The notes beneath the pieces are model-generated. The model was not told the DNA's origin, searched no databases, and was given only the letters and a program-made list of their open reading frames with translations. Source: Nostoc sp. NMS2 (GTDB taxonomy: Bacteria > Cyanobacteriota > Cyanobacteriia > Cyanobacteriales > Nostocaceae). Taken from it: 64,000 nt of DNA. The position numbers and the translations under genes were made by a program. Each line of letters starts with the position of its first letter. The stretch's first letter is position 1. Below, in pieces: positions 34,263 through 43,700 of the stretch. The stretch is taken from contig NZ_JABXKH010000137.1 of assembly GCF_017115105.1 (NCBI RefSeq), positions 57,278-121,277 of the forward strand, given 5' to 3'.

Positions 34263-37157
34263 ATGACTAACGAAGAACTGCTGCAAATCATTAAAAAAGC
34301 TGCCAGAGACAAAGCGACAACATTAAACCTTTCTGGCAGAAACTTAACGAGACTGCCAGCAGAGATTGGTCAACTCTCCAACCTCAGGGAGCTTTACCTC
34401 GACTCAAATCAACTGACGACGCTGCCAGCAGAGATTAGTCAACTCTCCAACCTTAACGAGCTTGACCTTAGCTCCAATCAACTGACGGGACTGCCAGCAG
34501 AGATTGGTCAACTCTCCAACCTCAACGAGTTTTACCTCTACTCAAATCAACTGACGACGCTGCCAGCAGAAATTGGTCAACTCTCCAACCTTAGCAAGCT
34601 TTACCTCTACTCCAATCAACTGACGACGCTGCCAGCAGAAATTGGTCAACTCTCCAACCTCAGCCAGCTTGACCTCAGCTACAATCAACTAACGACGCTG
34701 CCAGCAGAAATTGGTCAACTCTCCAACCTCAGCCAGCTTTACCTCAGGGACAATCAACTAACAACGCTACCAGCAGAGATTGGTCAACTCTCTAACTTCA
34801 GCGTGCTTTACCTCAACTCCAATCAACTAACAACGCTGCCAGCAGAGATTGGTCAACTCTCCAACCTCAGCCAGCTTTACCTCAGTTCCAATCAACTGAG
34901 GATGCTGCCAGCAGAGATTGGTCAACTCTCCAACCTCAGCGAGTTTTCTCTCAGGGACAATCAACTAACGACGCTGCCAGCAGAGATTGGTCAACTCTCC
35001 AACCTCAGGCAACTTCACCTTGACTTTAATCAATTGAGGACGCTGCCAGCAGAGATTGGTCAACTCTCTAACCTCAACGAGCTTTACCTTAGATCGAATC
35101 AATTGACGACGCTGCCAGTAGAGATTGGTCAACTCTCCAACCTAAAAACGCTAAGGCTTCATGGTAATCCAGTCCCAATTTCACCCGAAATTTTAAGTTC
35201 AGCTAATGCGAAAGAAATTCTAGATTTTTATTTTCGTGTGCAAGATCCAAAAGAGACTGAACTTTTATATGAAGCAAAATTGCTCATTGTGGGTGAAGGG
35301 GGAGCGGGTAAAACCTCTCTAGCCAAGAAAATTGCCAGCAAAGCTTATGAACTTCAACCAGATGAAAAATCAACTGAAGGCATTGATGTTATTCAGTGGA
35401 AATTCAGACTGCCTAATGGACAAGATTTTCGTGTCAATATTTGGGACTTTGGCGGACAAGAAATCTACCACCACACACACCAGTTTTTCCTTACCGAACG
35501 TTCTCTCTATGTATTAGTTGCTGATACTCGCCAAGAAAACACAGATTTTTCTTACTGGCTCAAGGTTGTGGAACTCTTGAGTGATAATAGCCCCGTCCTC
35601 ATTATCAAAAATGAAAAACAAGACCGTCAGTGCGAAGTCAATGAGCGGCAATTGCGGGGAGAATTTACTAACCTCAAGGAAACTCTTGCAACTAATCTAG
35701 CCACCAATCGAGGTTTAGCCCAAATTAAAGACGTTATTGGGCAATACATAAGCAAGCTTCCCCATGTCGGTACTCCTTTACCAAAACTCTGGGTAAGAAT
35801 TCGAGCCGCCCTAGAAAACTATTCTCGCAATTACATTAGCGTCGAAGAATATTACAACCTTTGCCGAATGAATAGTTTAAGCGATCGCAAAGATATGCTG
35901 CAACTCAGCCGCTATCTACATGACCTTGGGGTTTGTTTGCACTTTCAGGGCGATCCACTTTTAAAAAATACTGTTATTCTCAAACCAGAATGGGGCACTA
36001 GCGCCGTCTACAAAGTTCTGGACAATAAGCAAGTCATAGAAAATAAAGGTCGTTTTTCTAAGAATGATCTCGCAGATATTTGGCAAAACGTAGAGTATGC
36101 CGATATGCAAGACGAACTGCTACATTTGATGATGCGATTTAAGCTCTGCTATGAAATTCCAGGTAATCGGGAAAATTATATTGCACCTCACCTACTTTCT
36201 ACCAATCAGCCTGATTTCAATTGGGATCAATCTAACAATCTAATTCTGCGCTACACTTATGAGTTCATGCCGAAAGGTATTCTTACCCGCTTTATTGTCG
36301 AAATGCATTCTTTAATTGAACAACAAACCCTTGTTTGGAAAACAGGCGTTGTTCTCAGTGAAGGTCAAACCCGCGCGAAAGTGATTGAAAACTACAATCA
36401 ACGAGAAATAAAAGTTCGCGTAGCAGGAAATCGCAAGAAAGACTTGCTAATACGTATTACTCATGAACTAGATAAAATCCATAATTCTTACGAACGCCTG
36501 AGATATCAAACACTTGTTCCTTGCAACTGTGAAAACTGTAAGGCTAGTCAAACGCCTTATTTTCACCGCCGAGACGTGTTGTACAAATTCCGAGACAAAA
36601 ATCGCTACCAAATCCAGTGCCAGGATAGCGGTGATATGGTAGATATCCGCAGACTAATCGACGATGTTTTACCGACTTCACCGAATTTAGAAATACATAC
36701 GTCTGAACCCTTAACTAGAAATCAAGTGTTCATTAGCTATAGTCATCAAGATCAGGAGTGGCTTACTAAACTCCAGAAACACCTCAAACCAATAATTCGT
36801 AACCAAAGTATGCTGGTGTGGGACGATACTAAGATTCAACCTGGTGCTAAGTGGCGAAAAGAAATTGAAAATGCTTTAGTAGCAGCAAAAGTGGCAGTAT
36901 TGTTGGTTAGCCCAGATTTTTTAGCATCAGACTTTATTGCTGATAATGAGTTACCCCCATTGTTGGATGCGGCTGAAGCTGAAGGACTCACGATTATTTG
37001 GATACCGTTGAGTTCTAGCGGCTATGACGAAACAGAAATTGAAAAGTATCAATCAGCGCACCCTCCCAATAAACCTTTAGACAGCCTGAACTTAGCACAA
37101 CAGAATGAAGCTTGGGTGGCTATCTGTAAGAAGATTAAAGCAGCAGTTGCCCGGTAG
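34263..37157 (+). CDS. ROCO-family protein: LRR-Roc GTPase-COR-TIR
   Basis: The 964-residue multidomain protein has twelve 23-residue leucine-rich repeats at 31-306 (LPAEIGQLSNL...NQLTT), nearly identical to each other. A Roc GTPase domain follows (about 337-500; P-loop GEGGAGKTS 344-352, G3 WDFGGQE, G4-like KNEKQD), then a COR domain (about 510-800; LPKLWVRIRAALE, with a CNCENC cysteine cluster near 755) and a C-terminal TIR domain from 821 (VFISYSHQDQEWL). The TIR keeps the SPDFLASDFIADNE glutamate expected for NAD-cleaving TIRs. Known ROCO proteins are GTP-controlled dimers; TIR output could be NADase or signal production. NLR-like immune function is an inference from architecture. Monocistronic. 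Confidence 0.92.
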   Translation: MTNEELLQIIKKAARDKATTLNLSGRNLTRLPAEIGQLSNLRELYLDSNQLTTLPAEISQLSNLNELDLSSNQLTGLPAEIGQLSNLNEFYLYSNQLTTLPAEIGQLSNLSKLYLYSNQLTTLPAEIGQLSNLSQLDLSYNQLTTLPAEIGQLSNLSQLYLRDNQLTTLPAEIGQLSNFSVLYLNSNQLTTLPAEIGQLSNLSQLYLSSNQLRMLPAEIGQLSNLSEFSLRDNQLTTLPAEIGQLSNLRQLHLDFNQLRTLPAEIGQLSNLNELYLRSNQLTTLPVEIGQLSNLKTLRLHGNPVPISPEILSSANAKEILDFYFRVQDPKETELLYEAKLLIVGEGGAGKTSLAKKIASKAYELQPDEKSTEGIDVIQWKFRLPNGQDFRVNIWDFGGQEIYHHTHQFFLTERSLYVLVADTRQENTDFSYWLKVVELLSDNSPVLIIKNEKQDRQCEVNERQLRGEFTNLKETLATNLATNRGLAQIKDVIGQYISKLPHVGTPLPKLWVRIRAALENYSRNYISVEEYYNLCRMNSLSDRKDMLQLSRYLHDLGVCLHFQGDPLLKNTVILKPEWGTSAVYKVLDNKQVIENKGRFSKNDLADIWQNVEYADMQDELLHLMMRFKLCYEIPGNRENYIAPHLLSTNQPDFNWDQSNNLILRYTYEFMPKGILTRFIVEMHSLIEQQTLVWKTGVVLSEGQTRAKVIENYNQREIKVRVAGNRKKDLLIRITHELDKIHNSYERLRYQTLVPCNCENCKASQTPYFHRRDVLYKFRDKNRYQIQCQDSGDMVDIRRLIDDVLPTSPNLEIHTSEPLTRNQVFISYSHQDQEWLTKLQKHLKPIIRNQSMLVWDDTKIQPGAKWRKEIENALVAAKVAVLLVSPDFLASDFIADNELPPLLDAAEAEGLTIIWIPLSSSGYDETEIEKYQSAHPPNKPLDSLNLAQQNEAWVAICKKIKAAVAR
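34353..35180 (+). repeat. Twelve tandem 69-bp units encoding the LRRs
   Basis: The unit CTGCCAGCAGAGATTGGTCA-ACTCTCCAACCTC is conserved to the nucleotide across most copies, including synonymous positions, with variability confined to the solvent-exposed LxLxxN stretch. This pattern implies recent expansion or gene conversion. Confidence 0.9.
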
Positions 37158-37640
37158 AAGATGACTAAGATTTTTTCGTTGTGGTAATGCAATACGTTTG
37201 GGTTAAGGCTTGATAAATTTATATTACTAGCCCTGGCGACTAGAAGTCGCGCGCCAGGTGCTTCAAGTCGGGCATTGCCCGCCCAACGCACTGGCTTGGC
37301 TATACAGACAAAACCCACCTCCGTGGGTTAAGAGTATTTTTTTAATTGGAAGTTCCTAAAGTTTTGTTCTTTTACTAGAAGTGGTATATTGGCACTTGAT
37401 CCGACCGAGTACAAACTATAGCGCTTCTCGAATGGAAGCAATACACTTTGACCTCACTTCCATTCCTCTCTCCTAAAAGGAGAGAGGCTTTGAATTTTAC
37501 TCCCCTTCCCTTGTAGGGAAGGGGCTGGGGGTTAGGTCTGTATTCCATACAATTGAGAACCGCTATATGCATAAGCCCGCAGAACAGCGAAGTCAAGGTG
37601 TTGTACTCACTACTACAGGACAAGAAAGGAGAGTGGGCTT
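37158..37640. other. Intergenic region with dispersed repeats and an intact family A element
   Basis: 37205-37330 holds the GCGACTAGAAGTCGC...GGCTATACAGACAAAACCCACC repeat group. 37417-37567 is family A. An AGGAGAG-type ribosome-binding site for the downstream kinase is at about 37627 (GAAAGGAGAGTGGGCTTATG). No gene is supported. Confidence 0.55.
37417..37567. mobile_element. Family A inverted-repeat element (151 bp), intact reference copy
   Basis: Ends TATAGCGCTTCTCGAATGG and the complement of CAATTGAGAACCGCTATA are inverted. Internal hairpins are CTCTCTCCTAAAAGGAGAGAG and CCCCTTCCCTTGTAGGGAAGGGG. The ends are flanked by TA, compatible with TA target use. The uninterrupted CTCTCTCCTAAAAGGAGAGAG is the empty site for the family C insertion at 2483-2625. 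Confidence 0.75.
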
Positions 37641-40298
37641 ATGAACAAAAATATTGGGCAAAGTGGTGTTTTTCCCCTGTTTAAAGGTGTACCTTTACGT
37701 CGCATTCTCGTAGTGTTGTTTCTGCTGCAAATCTTGCTAGCTGTGGGATTGACTGCATACTTATCAATTCGCAATGGGCAAAAGGCAGTCAATGAGGTAG
37801 CTAGCGAATTGCGTTATGAAGTCGCTAATCGAGTAGAGCAAAATTTACAGGCTTATCTCTCTACCTCGCGTCAAGTACTGCGCGGTAATCAAAATGTCAT
37901 TGACATCGGGTTGCTGAAGATGGAAAATCTGGCAACCTGGGAGTCATACTTAATCAAGCAGTTAGAGATTTTTCCTGATGCTGTAATTTTAACGGCAAGT
38001 AATGAACAGCAAGAACACTTAGCGGTAGAAAAGCTCAACGATCGCCAATATTTACTCAGAAAAGCTGATAAGTCAACTGGTTACGACCTCTACACCTACA
38101 AAATTGACTCTCTTGGTCAACGTACCCAGCTACCAGAGGTAATCAAAAACTATGATGCGCGATCGCGTCCTAATTATCAAGCAGCAGTTACCGCTAAACA
38201 ATTCAGCTTTAGTCAGATTTTTCCATCCATCACCGAACCAACCCTTCTGATTAGTGGATCTCAACCTATACATAACTCCCAAGGTGAGTTACTCGGAGTC
38301 AACAGCACTCTAACTCATATATCACAAATCGGGGATTTACTGCAAAATATTAAAGTTGGCAAGTCTGGGCAAGTTTTTATTATCGAGCGATCGGGGCTAT
38401 TAGTAGCAACTTCCACAACTGAAGAACCATTCCGCCTACAAAATGGTAAACCGGTTAGGTTGGCAGCTTCCCAAAGCGGGAATTCTTTTACTCAAGCAAG
38501 CGCTAAATATTTAGAAACTAAATTTAGTAACTTTGACCAAATTAAGAGTTTACAGCAACTAGATTTTTCTTTTGACGGCAAACGAAAATTTTTAGAAATT
38601 AGACCGTTGCAAGGCGAACCAAATGTCAATTGGTTAATTGTGGTAGCTGTCCCAGAAGCAGATTTTATGGGACAAATCGATCGCAACACTCAAACTACAA
38701 TTTTTCTCTGTCTGGGAGCATTGGGATTAGCTACTTTACTCGGAATTATCACCGCCCGTTGGATAACTCAGCCAATTTTGTACTTCAGCACGGCGACAAA
38801 AGATTTAGCTGATTTCACCAATGGGGAAGACTCGGTAGTGATTGTACAAGGCATTAAAGAAGTAGAAATGCTGGGTAAATCTTTCAACGAGATGATTCAG
38901 CATTTACGTAAAACCTTTATTGCACAGATTACTAAAAATGAAGAGTTAGAATTGCAAGTTAAACAGCGAACTGAAGAATTACAGCAAGAGATTCAAAAAA
39001 GTATTAACAGTGAGCAAAAGCTAAAACAGCATAATCTGGCGTTGGCAGAACTGGCAAATCACAGGGCAATTTCAGAAGGAAATCTGGAAACAGCATTTAA
39101 AGTCATAACCGAGAAAGCAGCGAATGCTTTAGAAGTAGAGCGAGTGGGTGTATGGTTATTCAATAGCGATGCCGATGCTGGGCTGCGCCAAACCAAACTA
39201 CAATGTATAAGTCTCTATGAACGTAGCAATCAGAAACATTCGGCAGGTTTAGAACGCAATCGTGCAGATTATCCCATCTACTTTAAATCCCTGACATCTG
39301 CCCGCATCATTGCTGTTACCGATACTCGCACCGATTTACGCATACAAGAATTATGGGATGAATTGCTAGAACGAAAGAATATTACATCCCTAATTAATAC
39401 CTCCATTTGGGTTGGGGGCGAAGTGGTGGGAACAGTATTGTATGAACAGATTGATATTCCTTGGATATGGGAACTAAGCGAGCAAAACTTCGTTAGCTCA
39501 ATAGCTGAATTTGTTGCTTTAACTTTAGAAGTCTGCGAGCGCAAAAATGCAGAATCCGCTTTGCGTGAGGCGAAAGAAGCTGCCGAAGTCGCCAATCGTG
39601 CCAAAAAAACCTTTTTAGGAAATATGAGCCATGAATTGAGGACTCCCTTAAGCTCTATTATTGAAATTGCAGAAGCACTCCAAGATGAAGTGTACGGTAC
39701 TGTAACCGAAGAACAGCGTCAGTTCTTAAATACCCTCAAATCTAGCGGTAAAAACTTACTAGAATTAATTAATCAAATCCTTGAGCTTACCGATATTGAA
39801 TCCAGCAAAATAGAACTGCAACTAGCGGCTACTTCGATCCTAGAATTATGTGACTCTAGTATTAGTTTCGTCAAAAATTTAGCGTTACAGAAAAATATCC
39901 AACTGAGTGTACAAATCCCTGAAGAACTCGAACCTATTGAAATTGACGAGCGCCGCATCCGCCAGGTATTTATCAACCTGTTGAGCAACGCTATCAAGTT
40001 TACTCACGACGGAGGCAAAGTTTGGATTGAAGTTCAGCCAAATTCTACAAACGAGTATATCTTTTTTAGCGTGGTAGATACGGGTATTGGTATGCTTTCC
40101 GATGACCTTTTCCGATTATTTCAACCTTTTATACAAGTTGAAAATCCCTCTACTCGTCGTTCCGCAGGTATGGGTTTAGGATTGGTGATGGTGCAAAAAA
40201 TCGTCGAGTTGCATGGTGGTACTGTCCACGCCGAAAGTCAGTTAGGCAAAGGTAGTCGATTTACAGTTAAACTTCCGTGGAAAAAGACCGGGGAGTAA
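37641..40298 (+). CDS. Transmembrane sensor histidine kinase (dCACHE-HAMP-GAF-HisKA-HATPase)
   Basis: The 885-residue protein starts at ATG 37641 with a strong AGGAGAG ribosome-binding site. TM1 is at about 17-38 (ILVVLFLLQILLAVGLTAYL), followed by a ~300-residue periplasmic dCACHE sensor (LEQRSRPNYQAAV-type region, YDARSRPNYQAA), TM2 near 350-372 (FLCLGALGLATLLGIIT) and a HAMP (WITQPILYFS...). A coiled coil (QVKQRTEELQQEIQKS), a GAF domain (about 470-635), HisKA with MSHELRTP (His664) and a full HATPase (INLLSNAIKFT, DTGIGM, GMGLGLVMVQ) complete it. It should autophosphorylate on His664 and pass phosphate to an unlinked response regulator. dCACHE domains bind small extracellular ligands; the ligand is unknown. 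Confidence 0.9.
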   Translation: MNKNIGQSGVFPLFKGVPLRRILVVLFLLQILLAVGLTAYLSIRNGQKAVNEVASELRYEVANRVEQNLQAYLSTSRQVLRGNQNVIDIGLLKMENLATWESYLIKQLEIFPDAVILTASNEQQEHLAVEKLNDRQYLLRKADKSTGYDLYTYKIDSLGQRTQLPEVIKNYDARSRPNYQAAVTAKQFSFSQIFPSITEPTLLISGSQPIHNSQGELLGVNSTLTHISQIGDLLQNIKVGKSGQVFIIERSGLLVATSTTEEPFRLQNGKPVRLAASQSGNSFTQASAKYLETKFSNFDQIKSLQQLDFSFDGKRKFLEIRPLQGEPNVNWLIVVAVPEADFMGQIDRNTQTTIFLCLGALGLATLLGIITARWITQPILYFSTATKDLADFTNGEDSVVIVQGIKEVEMLGKSFNEMIQHLRKTFIAQITKNEELELQVKQRTEELQQEIQKSINSEQKLKQHNLALAELANHRAISEGNLETAFKVITEKAANALEVERVGVWLFNSDADAGLRQTKLQCISLYERSNQKHSAGLERNRADYPIYFKSLTSARIIAVTDTRTDLRIQELWDELLERKNITSLINTSIWVGGEVVGTVLYEQIDIPWIWELSEQNFVSSIAEFVALTLEVCERKNAESALREAKEAAEVANRAKKTFLGNMSHELRTPLSSIIEIAEALQDEVYGTVTEEQRQFLNTLKSSGKNLLELINQILELTDIESSKIELQLAATSILELCDSSISFVKNLALQKNIQLSVQIPEELEPIEIDERRIRQVFINLLSNAIKFTHDGGKVWIEVQPNSTNEYIFFSVVDTGIGMLSDDLFRLFQPFIQVENPSTRRSAGMGLGLVMVQKIVELHGGTVHAESQLGKGSRFTVKLPWKKTGE

Positions 40299-40370
40299 GG
40301 TGTAGGGAATAGGGAGTGGGCATTGGTGTCAACTTAAGTTCAAATTATCCCACAAGCATTTTACCGAAGA

Positions 40371-40522
40371 AGAATTCAGAATACATCCGCCTGAATCCAG
40401 AATGGATTCTGTGCGACTGGATGTCCAAGGGAGGTTTAAAGCCCCCGATTTTAAACGCGCGTGATATTAATTCTTTCCGTGGCTGTTACCCCTGACTTGA
40501 CTGCTGGGGTATTCTGAATTCT
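40371..40522. mobile_element. Family G inverted-repeat element (152 bp)
   Basis: Perfect 14-bp terminal inverted repeats AGAATTCAGAATAC (40371-40384) and GTATTCTGAATTCT (40509-40522). Interior landmarks (ATTCTGTGCGACTGG, TGACTGCTG, GGTTTAAAGCCCCC) recur in the copy at 17716-17887. No obvious target duplication. It fills most of the gap between the kinase and aminotransferase genes. Confidence 0.65.
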
Positions 40523-40638
40523 GTCTTCTGACTCCTTCTCATCATTCCCCATTGCCCAACGAATTCAGAAAAAACAAATCTTGGTAGAGATTCTGGGATA
40601 TCCTTAGATAAGTGAAAGATTTGCCAAAAATAGTAAGA

Positions 40639-41805
40639 ATGAAGCTGGCAGCAAGAGTAAGTCAGGTAACACCTTCATTAACCTTAGCGATCGCAGCCAA
40701 GGCTAAGGCATTGAAGGCAGAAGGAATAGATGTTTGTAGTTTTAGCGCTGGAGAACCAGATTTTGATACCCCAGCGCATATTAAAGCCGCAGCAGTCAAA
40801 GCTTTGGAAGAAGGCAAAACCAAGTATGGTGCAGCCGCCGGAGAACCAAAGTTAAGGGAAGCGATCGCCCATAAGCTCAAAAATGATAACGGTCTTGATT
40901 ACAAGTCGGAGAATGTCATCGTCACCAACGGCGGTAAGCATTCTCTGTACAACTTGATGGTGGCGCTAATTGACCCAGGTGATGAGGTAATTATTCCTGC
41001 ACCCTACTGGCTAAGTTATCCCGAAATGGTGACTTTAGTCGGTGGAGTTTCAGTAATTGTGCCCACAGATGCTACGACGGGTTATAAAATTACTCCCGAA
41101 CAACTCCGTAAAGCAATCACCCCGAAGACGAAGTTATTTATCCTCAACTCTCCATCTAATCCCACAGGGATGGTTTACACGCCAGACGAAATCAAAGCAC
41201 TGGCGCAGGTAGTAGTTGATGCAGATATCTTTGTCGTCTCCGATGAGATTTACGAAAAGATTCTCTACGACGGTGCAGAACATATCAGCATCGGTTCTCT
41301 TGGGAAGGAAATTTTTGACCGCACTTTAATTAGTAATGGGTTTGCGAAGGCGTATTCCATGACTGGGTGGCGTATCGGTTATTTAGCGGGGCCAGTGGAA
41401 ATCATTAAAGCAGCGAGTACCATCCAAGGGCATAGTACATCTAACGTGTGTACCTTTGCTCAATATGGTGCGATCGCAGCGCTACAAAGTTCTCAAGATT
41501 GCGTCGAAGAAATGCGCCAAGCCTTCGCCAAACGCCGACAGGTAATGCTAGACAGACTCAACGCCATTCCCGGATTGAGTACCGCCTCACCAGATGGCGC
41601 GTTTTATCTGTTCCCTGATATCAGCAAAACCGGTCTAAAATCCCTAGAATTTTGTGACGCTTTGCTAGAAAAACATCAAGTTGCAGTCATTCCCGGCATT
41701 GCTTTTGGCGCTGATGACAACATTCGCCTTTCATACGCCACAGATATGGCAACCATTGAAAAGGGAATGGATAGATTAGAGAAGTTTGTCAAGTCGCGTG
41801 TTTAG
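40639..41805 (+). CDS. aspC: Aspartate aminotransferase (class I, PLP-dependent)
   Basis: The 388-residue enzyme starts at ATG 40639 (MKLAARVSQVTPSLTLAI); nine codons of upstream open frame begin with GTG and look spurious. Fold-type I aminotransferase motifs are visible: SFSAGEPDFDTPAHIK, NGGKHSLYN, PAPYWLSYPEM, NSPSNPTGMVY, SDEIYEKI and the PLP lysine Lys237 in NGFAKAYSMTGWRIGY, followed by NIRLSYAT near the end. This subgroup converts aspartate and 2-oxoglutarate to oxaloacetate and glutamate; some members also accept prephenate. Complete and of normal length. Monocistronic. Confidence 0.93.
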   Translation: MKLAARVSQVTPSLTLAIAAKAKALKAEGIDVCSFSAGEPDFDTPAHIKAAAVKALEEGKTKYGAAAGEPKLREAIAHKLKNDNGLDYKSENVIVTNGGKHSLYNLMVALIDPGDEVIIPAPYWLSYPEMVTLVGGVSVIVPTDATTGYKITPEQLRKAITPKTKLFILNSPSNPTGMVYTPDEIKALAQVVVDADIFVVSDEIYEKILYDGAEHISIGSLGKEIFDRTLISNGFAKAYSMTGWRIGYLAGPVEIIKAASTIQGHSTSNVCTFAQYGAIAALQSSQDCVEEMRQAFAKRRQVMLDRLNAIPGLSTASPDGAFYLFPDISKTGLKSLEFCDALLEKHQVAVIPGIAFGADDNIRLSYATDMATIEKGMDRLEKFVKSRV

Positions 41806-41981
41806 TCATTTGTCATTTGTCATTTGTGAGGAGAATTTATCAACTCTTCAACTTTTGAACTCCACCTTTTCAACTCAGAACGGGTGGAGTTCGTTTTCAA
41901 GCTTAATGTTCCGAGTTCTTTCCCTTTCCTCCACTTCCCCTCTTTCCATCCCTTCATAAGGCTAGAATATTAACAATTTCC

Positions 41982-42188
41982 TTGACCGATTCAATGAAAG
42001 CTTTTGTTGAAGAACAAGTCACCAAAGGTGGTTACAATTCGGTAAGTGAGTACCTTCAAGAGTTAATCTATCAAGACAAAAAACGCAAGGAGCAAGAACA
42101 TTTAGAGTCACTTTTAATTGCCGGACTGGAAAGTGGAGAGGCTATCGAAGTAACTGATGAATGGTGGGAGCAAAAACGCACGAGTTAG
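41982..42188 (+). CDS. ParD-type antitoxin, apparently orphan and with a damaged start
   Basis: This resembles type II ParD antitoxins: SMKAFVEEQVTKGGYNSVSEYLQELI (ribbon-helix-helix DNA-binding part) followed by the toxin-binding tail GLESGEAIEVTDEWWEQKR. Family members begin M-x-I-S-L-P-D-S-M; here the matching codons ACA ATT TCC TTG are present at 41973-41984, but the expected ATG is ATA/TTA, so translation must begin at TTG 41982 or ATG 41994, removing the first beta strand. No parE toxin follows; the next gene is on the other strand. It is probably a decaying remnant of a ParDE module. Confidence 0.7.
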   Translation: MTDSMKAFVEEQVTKGGYNSVSEYLQELIYQDKKRKEQEHLESLLIAGLESGEAIEVTDEWWEQKRTS

Positions 42189-42248
42189 GAGGCAGGGGGT
42201 TAGGAGTATCAATTAAAACTTTAGTTCTGGGTTAAAGTTAAATCACCA

Positions 42249-42659
42249 TTAAGCTGAATTTTGCATCAAAGGGTATGGTTGAATTAAAATCTGTACCGGA
42301 ATCCCCAATTGTTGATGTAAACCCCGAATCATCTCCAAGGTTAGCGCCTGCTTGCGATGCAAAATATCCGAAATTTCTGCTTGACTGCCAATAACAGGCT
42401 CTAATTCATCTACAGACAAGCCACGAGATTCGAGACAATATAAGATTGCTTCAATAGGATCTGGTGCTTCGATTGGGTAATGCCTTTGCTCGTATGCTTC
42501 CACAAGCGTAGTTAAAACTTCCAATCGGTCAGACTCTGGTGTATTTATTTCTGCATCAAACAATCTTTCAATTTCATCAAGTGCAGCACGATAATCAGCT
42601 TCGGTACGGATTGGACGGGTTTCAAGCATAGGTATTACTGTCTCAAATACTTGTTGCAT
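42249..42659 (-). CDS. higA: HigA-type antitoxin (XRE family)
   Basis: The 136-residue protein has an N-terminal helical toxin-binding part (DYRAALDEIERLFDAE) and a C-terminal helix-turn-helix (about 72-120; YCLESRGLSVDELEPVIGSQ). This is the HigA arrangement in which antitoxin follows toxin. Its start overlaps the end of higB by 17 bp, typical translational coupling. It should neutralise HigB and repress its own promoter. Confidence 0.9.
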   Translation of the reverse strand: MQQVFETVIPMLETRPIRTEADYRAALDEIERLFDAEINTPESDRLEVLTTLVEAYEQRHYPIEAPDPIEAILYCLESRGLSVDELEPVIGSQAEISDILHRKQALTLEMIRGLHQQLGIPVQILIQPYPLMQNSA

Positions 42660-42936
42660 CTACGTTATCGTATTCTTTATGCGTTCCCAGAAAACGAATA
42701 AAAATAATTCCAATATCATAACGAACGTGAACAATTAAGCGGTAATCATTACCTTTGATATTAAAAACAACACGGTTATTAGCAATAATACTAGCATTGC
42801 GATAAGTGCTTTTGATATTTGCCGGACTATCCCATTCTGCGCGAGATGCTTCATCAAACCAAGCCTTTAATGACTGTTCAGCATCGGGATATGCTTCCCA
42901 AAACTTTCGTAAAGCACTACGGGCAATGATTCGCAT
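42643..42936 (-). CDS. higB: HigB-type toxin (mRNA interferase)
   Basis: The 97-residue RelE-superfamily protein begins MRIIARSALRKFWEAYPDAE. NRVVFNIKGNDYRLIVHVRY and IIFIRFLGTHKEYDNVDA are the conserved strands and the GTHKEYD motif of HigB toxins, which cut mRNA in translating ribosomes. Complete. It is first in a two-gene operon with higA and lies 59 bp from the divergent PD-(D/E)XK-like gene. Confidence 0.92.
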   Translation of the reverse strand: MRIIARSALRKFWEAYPDAEQSLKAWFDEASRAEWDSPANIKSTYRNASIIANNRVVFNIKGNDYRLIVHVRYDIGIIFIRFLGTHKEYDNVDATSI

Positions 42937-42995
42937 AATGAGATAATTACAGCGTTACGATACATAAATATACTTGAAACCTTTACCAATGACAA

Positions 42996-43628
42996 ATGAC
43001 AACTGAACGTCACCGTCCCCCGATACTTAAACCAAATGAATTCTACACATTCCGCAGCTATTTTCAAATGAAATTTGCTCCTGCTGATATTTTGCGGGAA
43101 TTAGGAGTAACTTTAACTAAATCTTCAATCAATTTACCTGTAGCTGCTTCAGAATTACTGACTCGTTTACCAGACTTACACCAACGCCTAGAAGAAGCGA
43201 TCGCTCGTGTTAGTCTAACTAGTGAAGCCGCTAGACGCGAAGTACTAATCGCACCCATTTTATTAGAAGTAGCGCACATCACAAAAGCAACAGTTAATAT
43301 TGAGTACCCCATTGAAGTTAGTCAGTACCTCAGAGGTGACTTAGATTACTATCTGGAGTCAAAGCACAATGTCTTAGTAGTAGAAGCAAAACAGGCAGAT
43401 TTAACACGGGGATTTACCCAGTTAGCAACGGAGTTGATTGCTTTAGATACGTGGGTAGAATCAGATGAGCCAATCTTGTATGGTGCTGTAACTACTGGGG
43501 ATATTTGGCAGTTTGGTAATTTTGATCGTCAAGAGAGAAAAGTGAGTCAAGATTTAATGTTGTATCGAGTACCAACTGATTTAGAAATCTTGATGCAGAT
43601 TTTAGTAGGAATTTTGATGCAAGGTTAA
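42996..43628 (+). CDS. Predicted PD-(D/E)XK nuclease-like protein
   Basis: The 210-residue soluble protein has a restriction-endonuclease-like core at about 105-180: an acidic residue and strand in LRGDLDYYLES, then LVVEAKQADLTRG (E-x-K), then a helix (FTQLATELIAL) and a last strand (LYGAVTTGDIWQF). This is the D...ExK arrangement of the PD-(D/E)XK superfamily. The N-terminal 90 residues are helical and unfamiliar. It is common in cyanobacteria as an uncharacterised protein. Here it sits beside HigBA and a ParD remnant, in what looks like a small accessory cluster. Nuclease activity is inferred from motifs only. Confidence 0.65.
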   Translation: MTTERHRPPILKPNEFYTFRSYFQMKFAPADILRELGVTLTKSSINLPVAASELLTRLPDLHQRLEEAIARVSLTSEAARREVLIAPILLEVAHITKATVNIEYPIEVSQYLRGDLDYYLESKHNVLVVEAKQADLTRGFTQLATELIALDTWVESDEPILYGAVTTGDIWQFGNFDRQERKVSQDLMLYRVPTDLEILMQILVGILMQG

Positions 43629-43700
43629 AAAGCCTAAAAGTTAGGCGTTCCCATCTGAAAGTTTTTGAACCCCATGCCCCATGCCCAATGCCCATCACCT

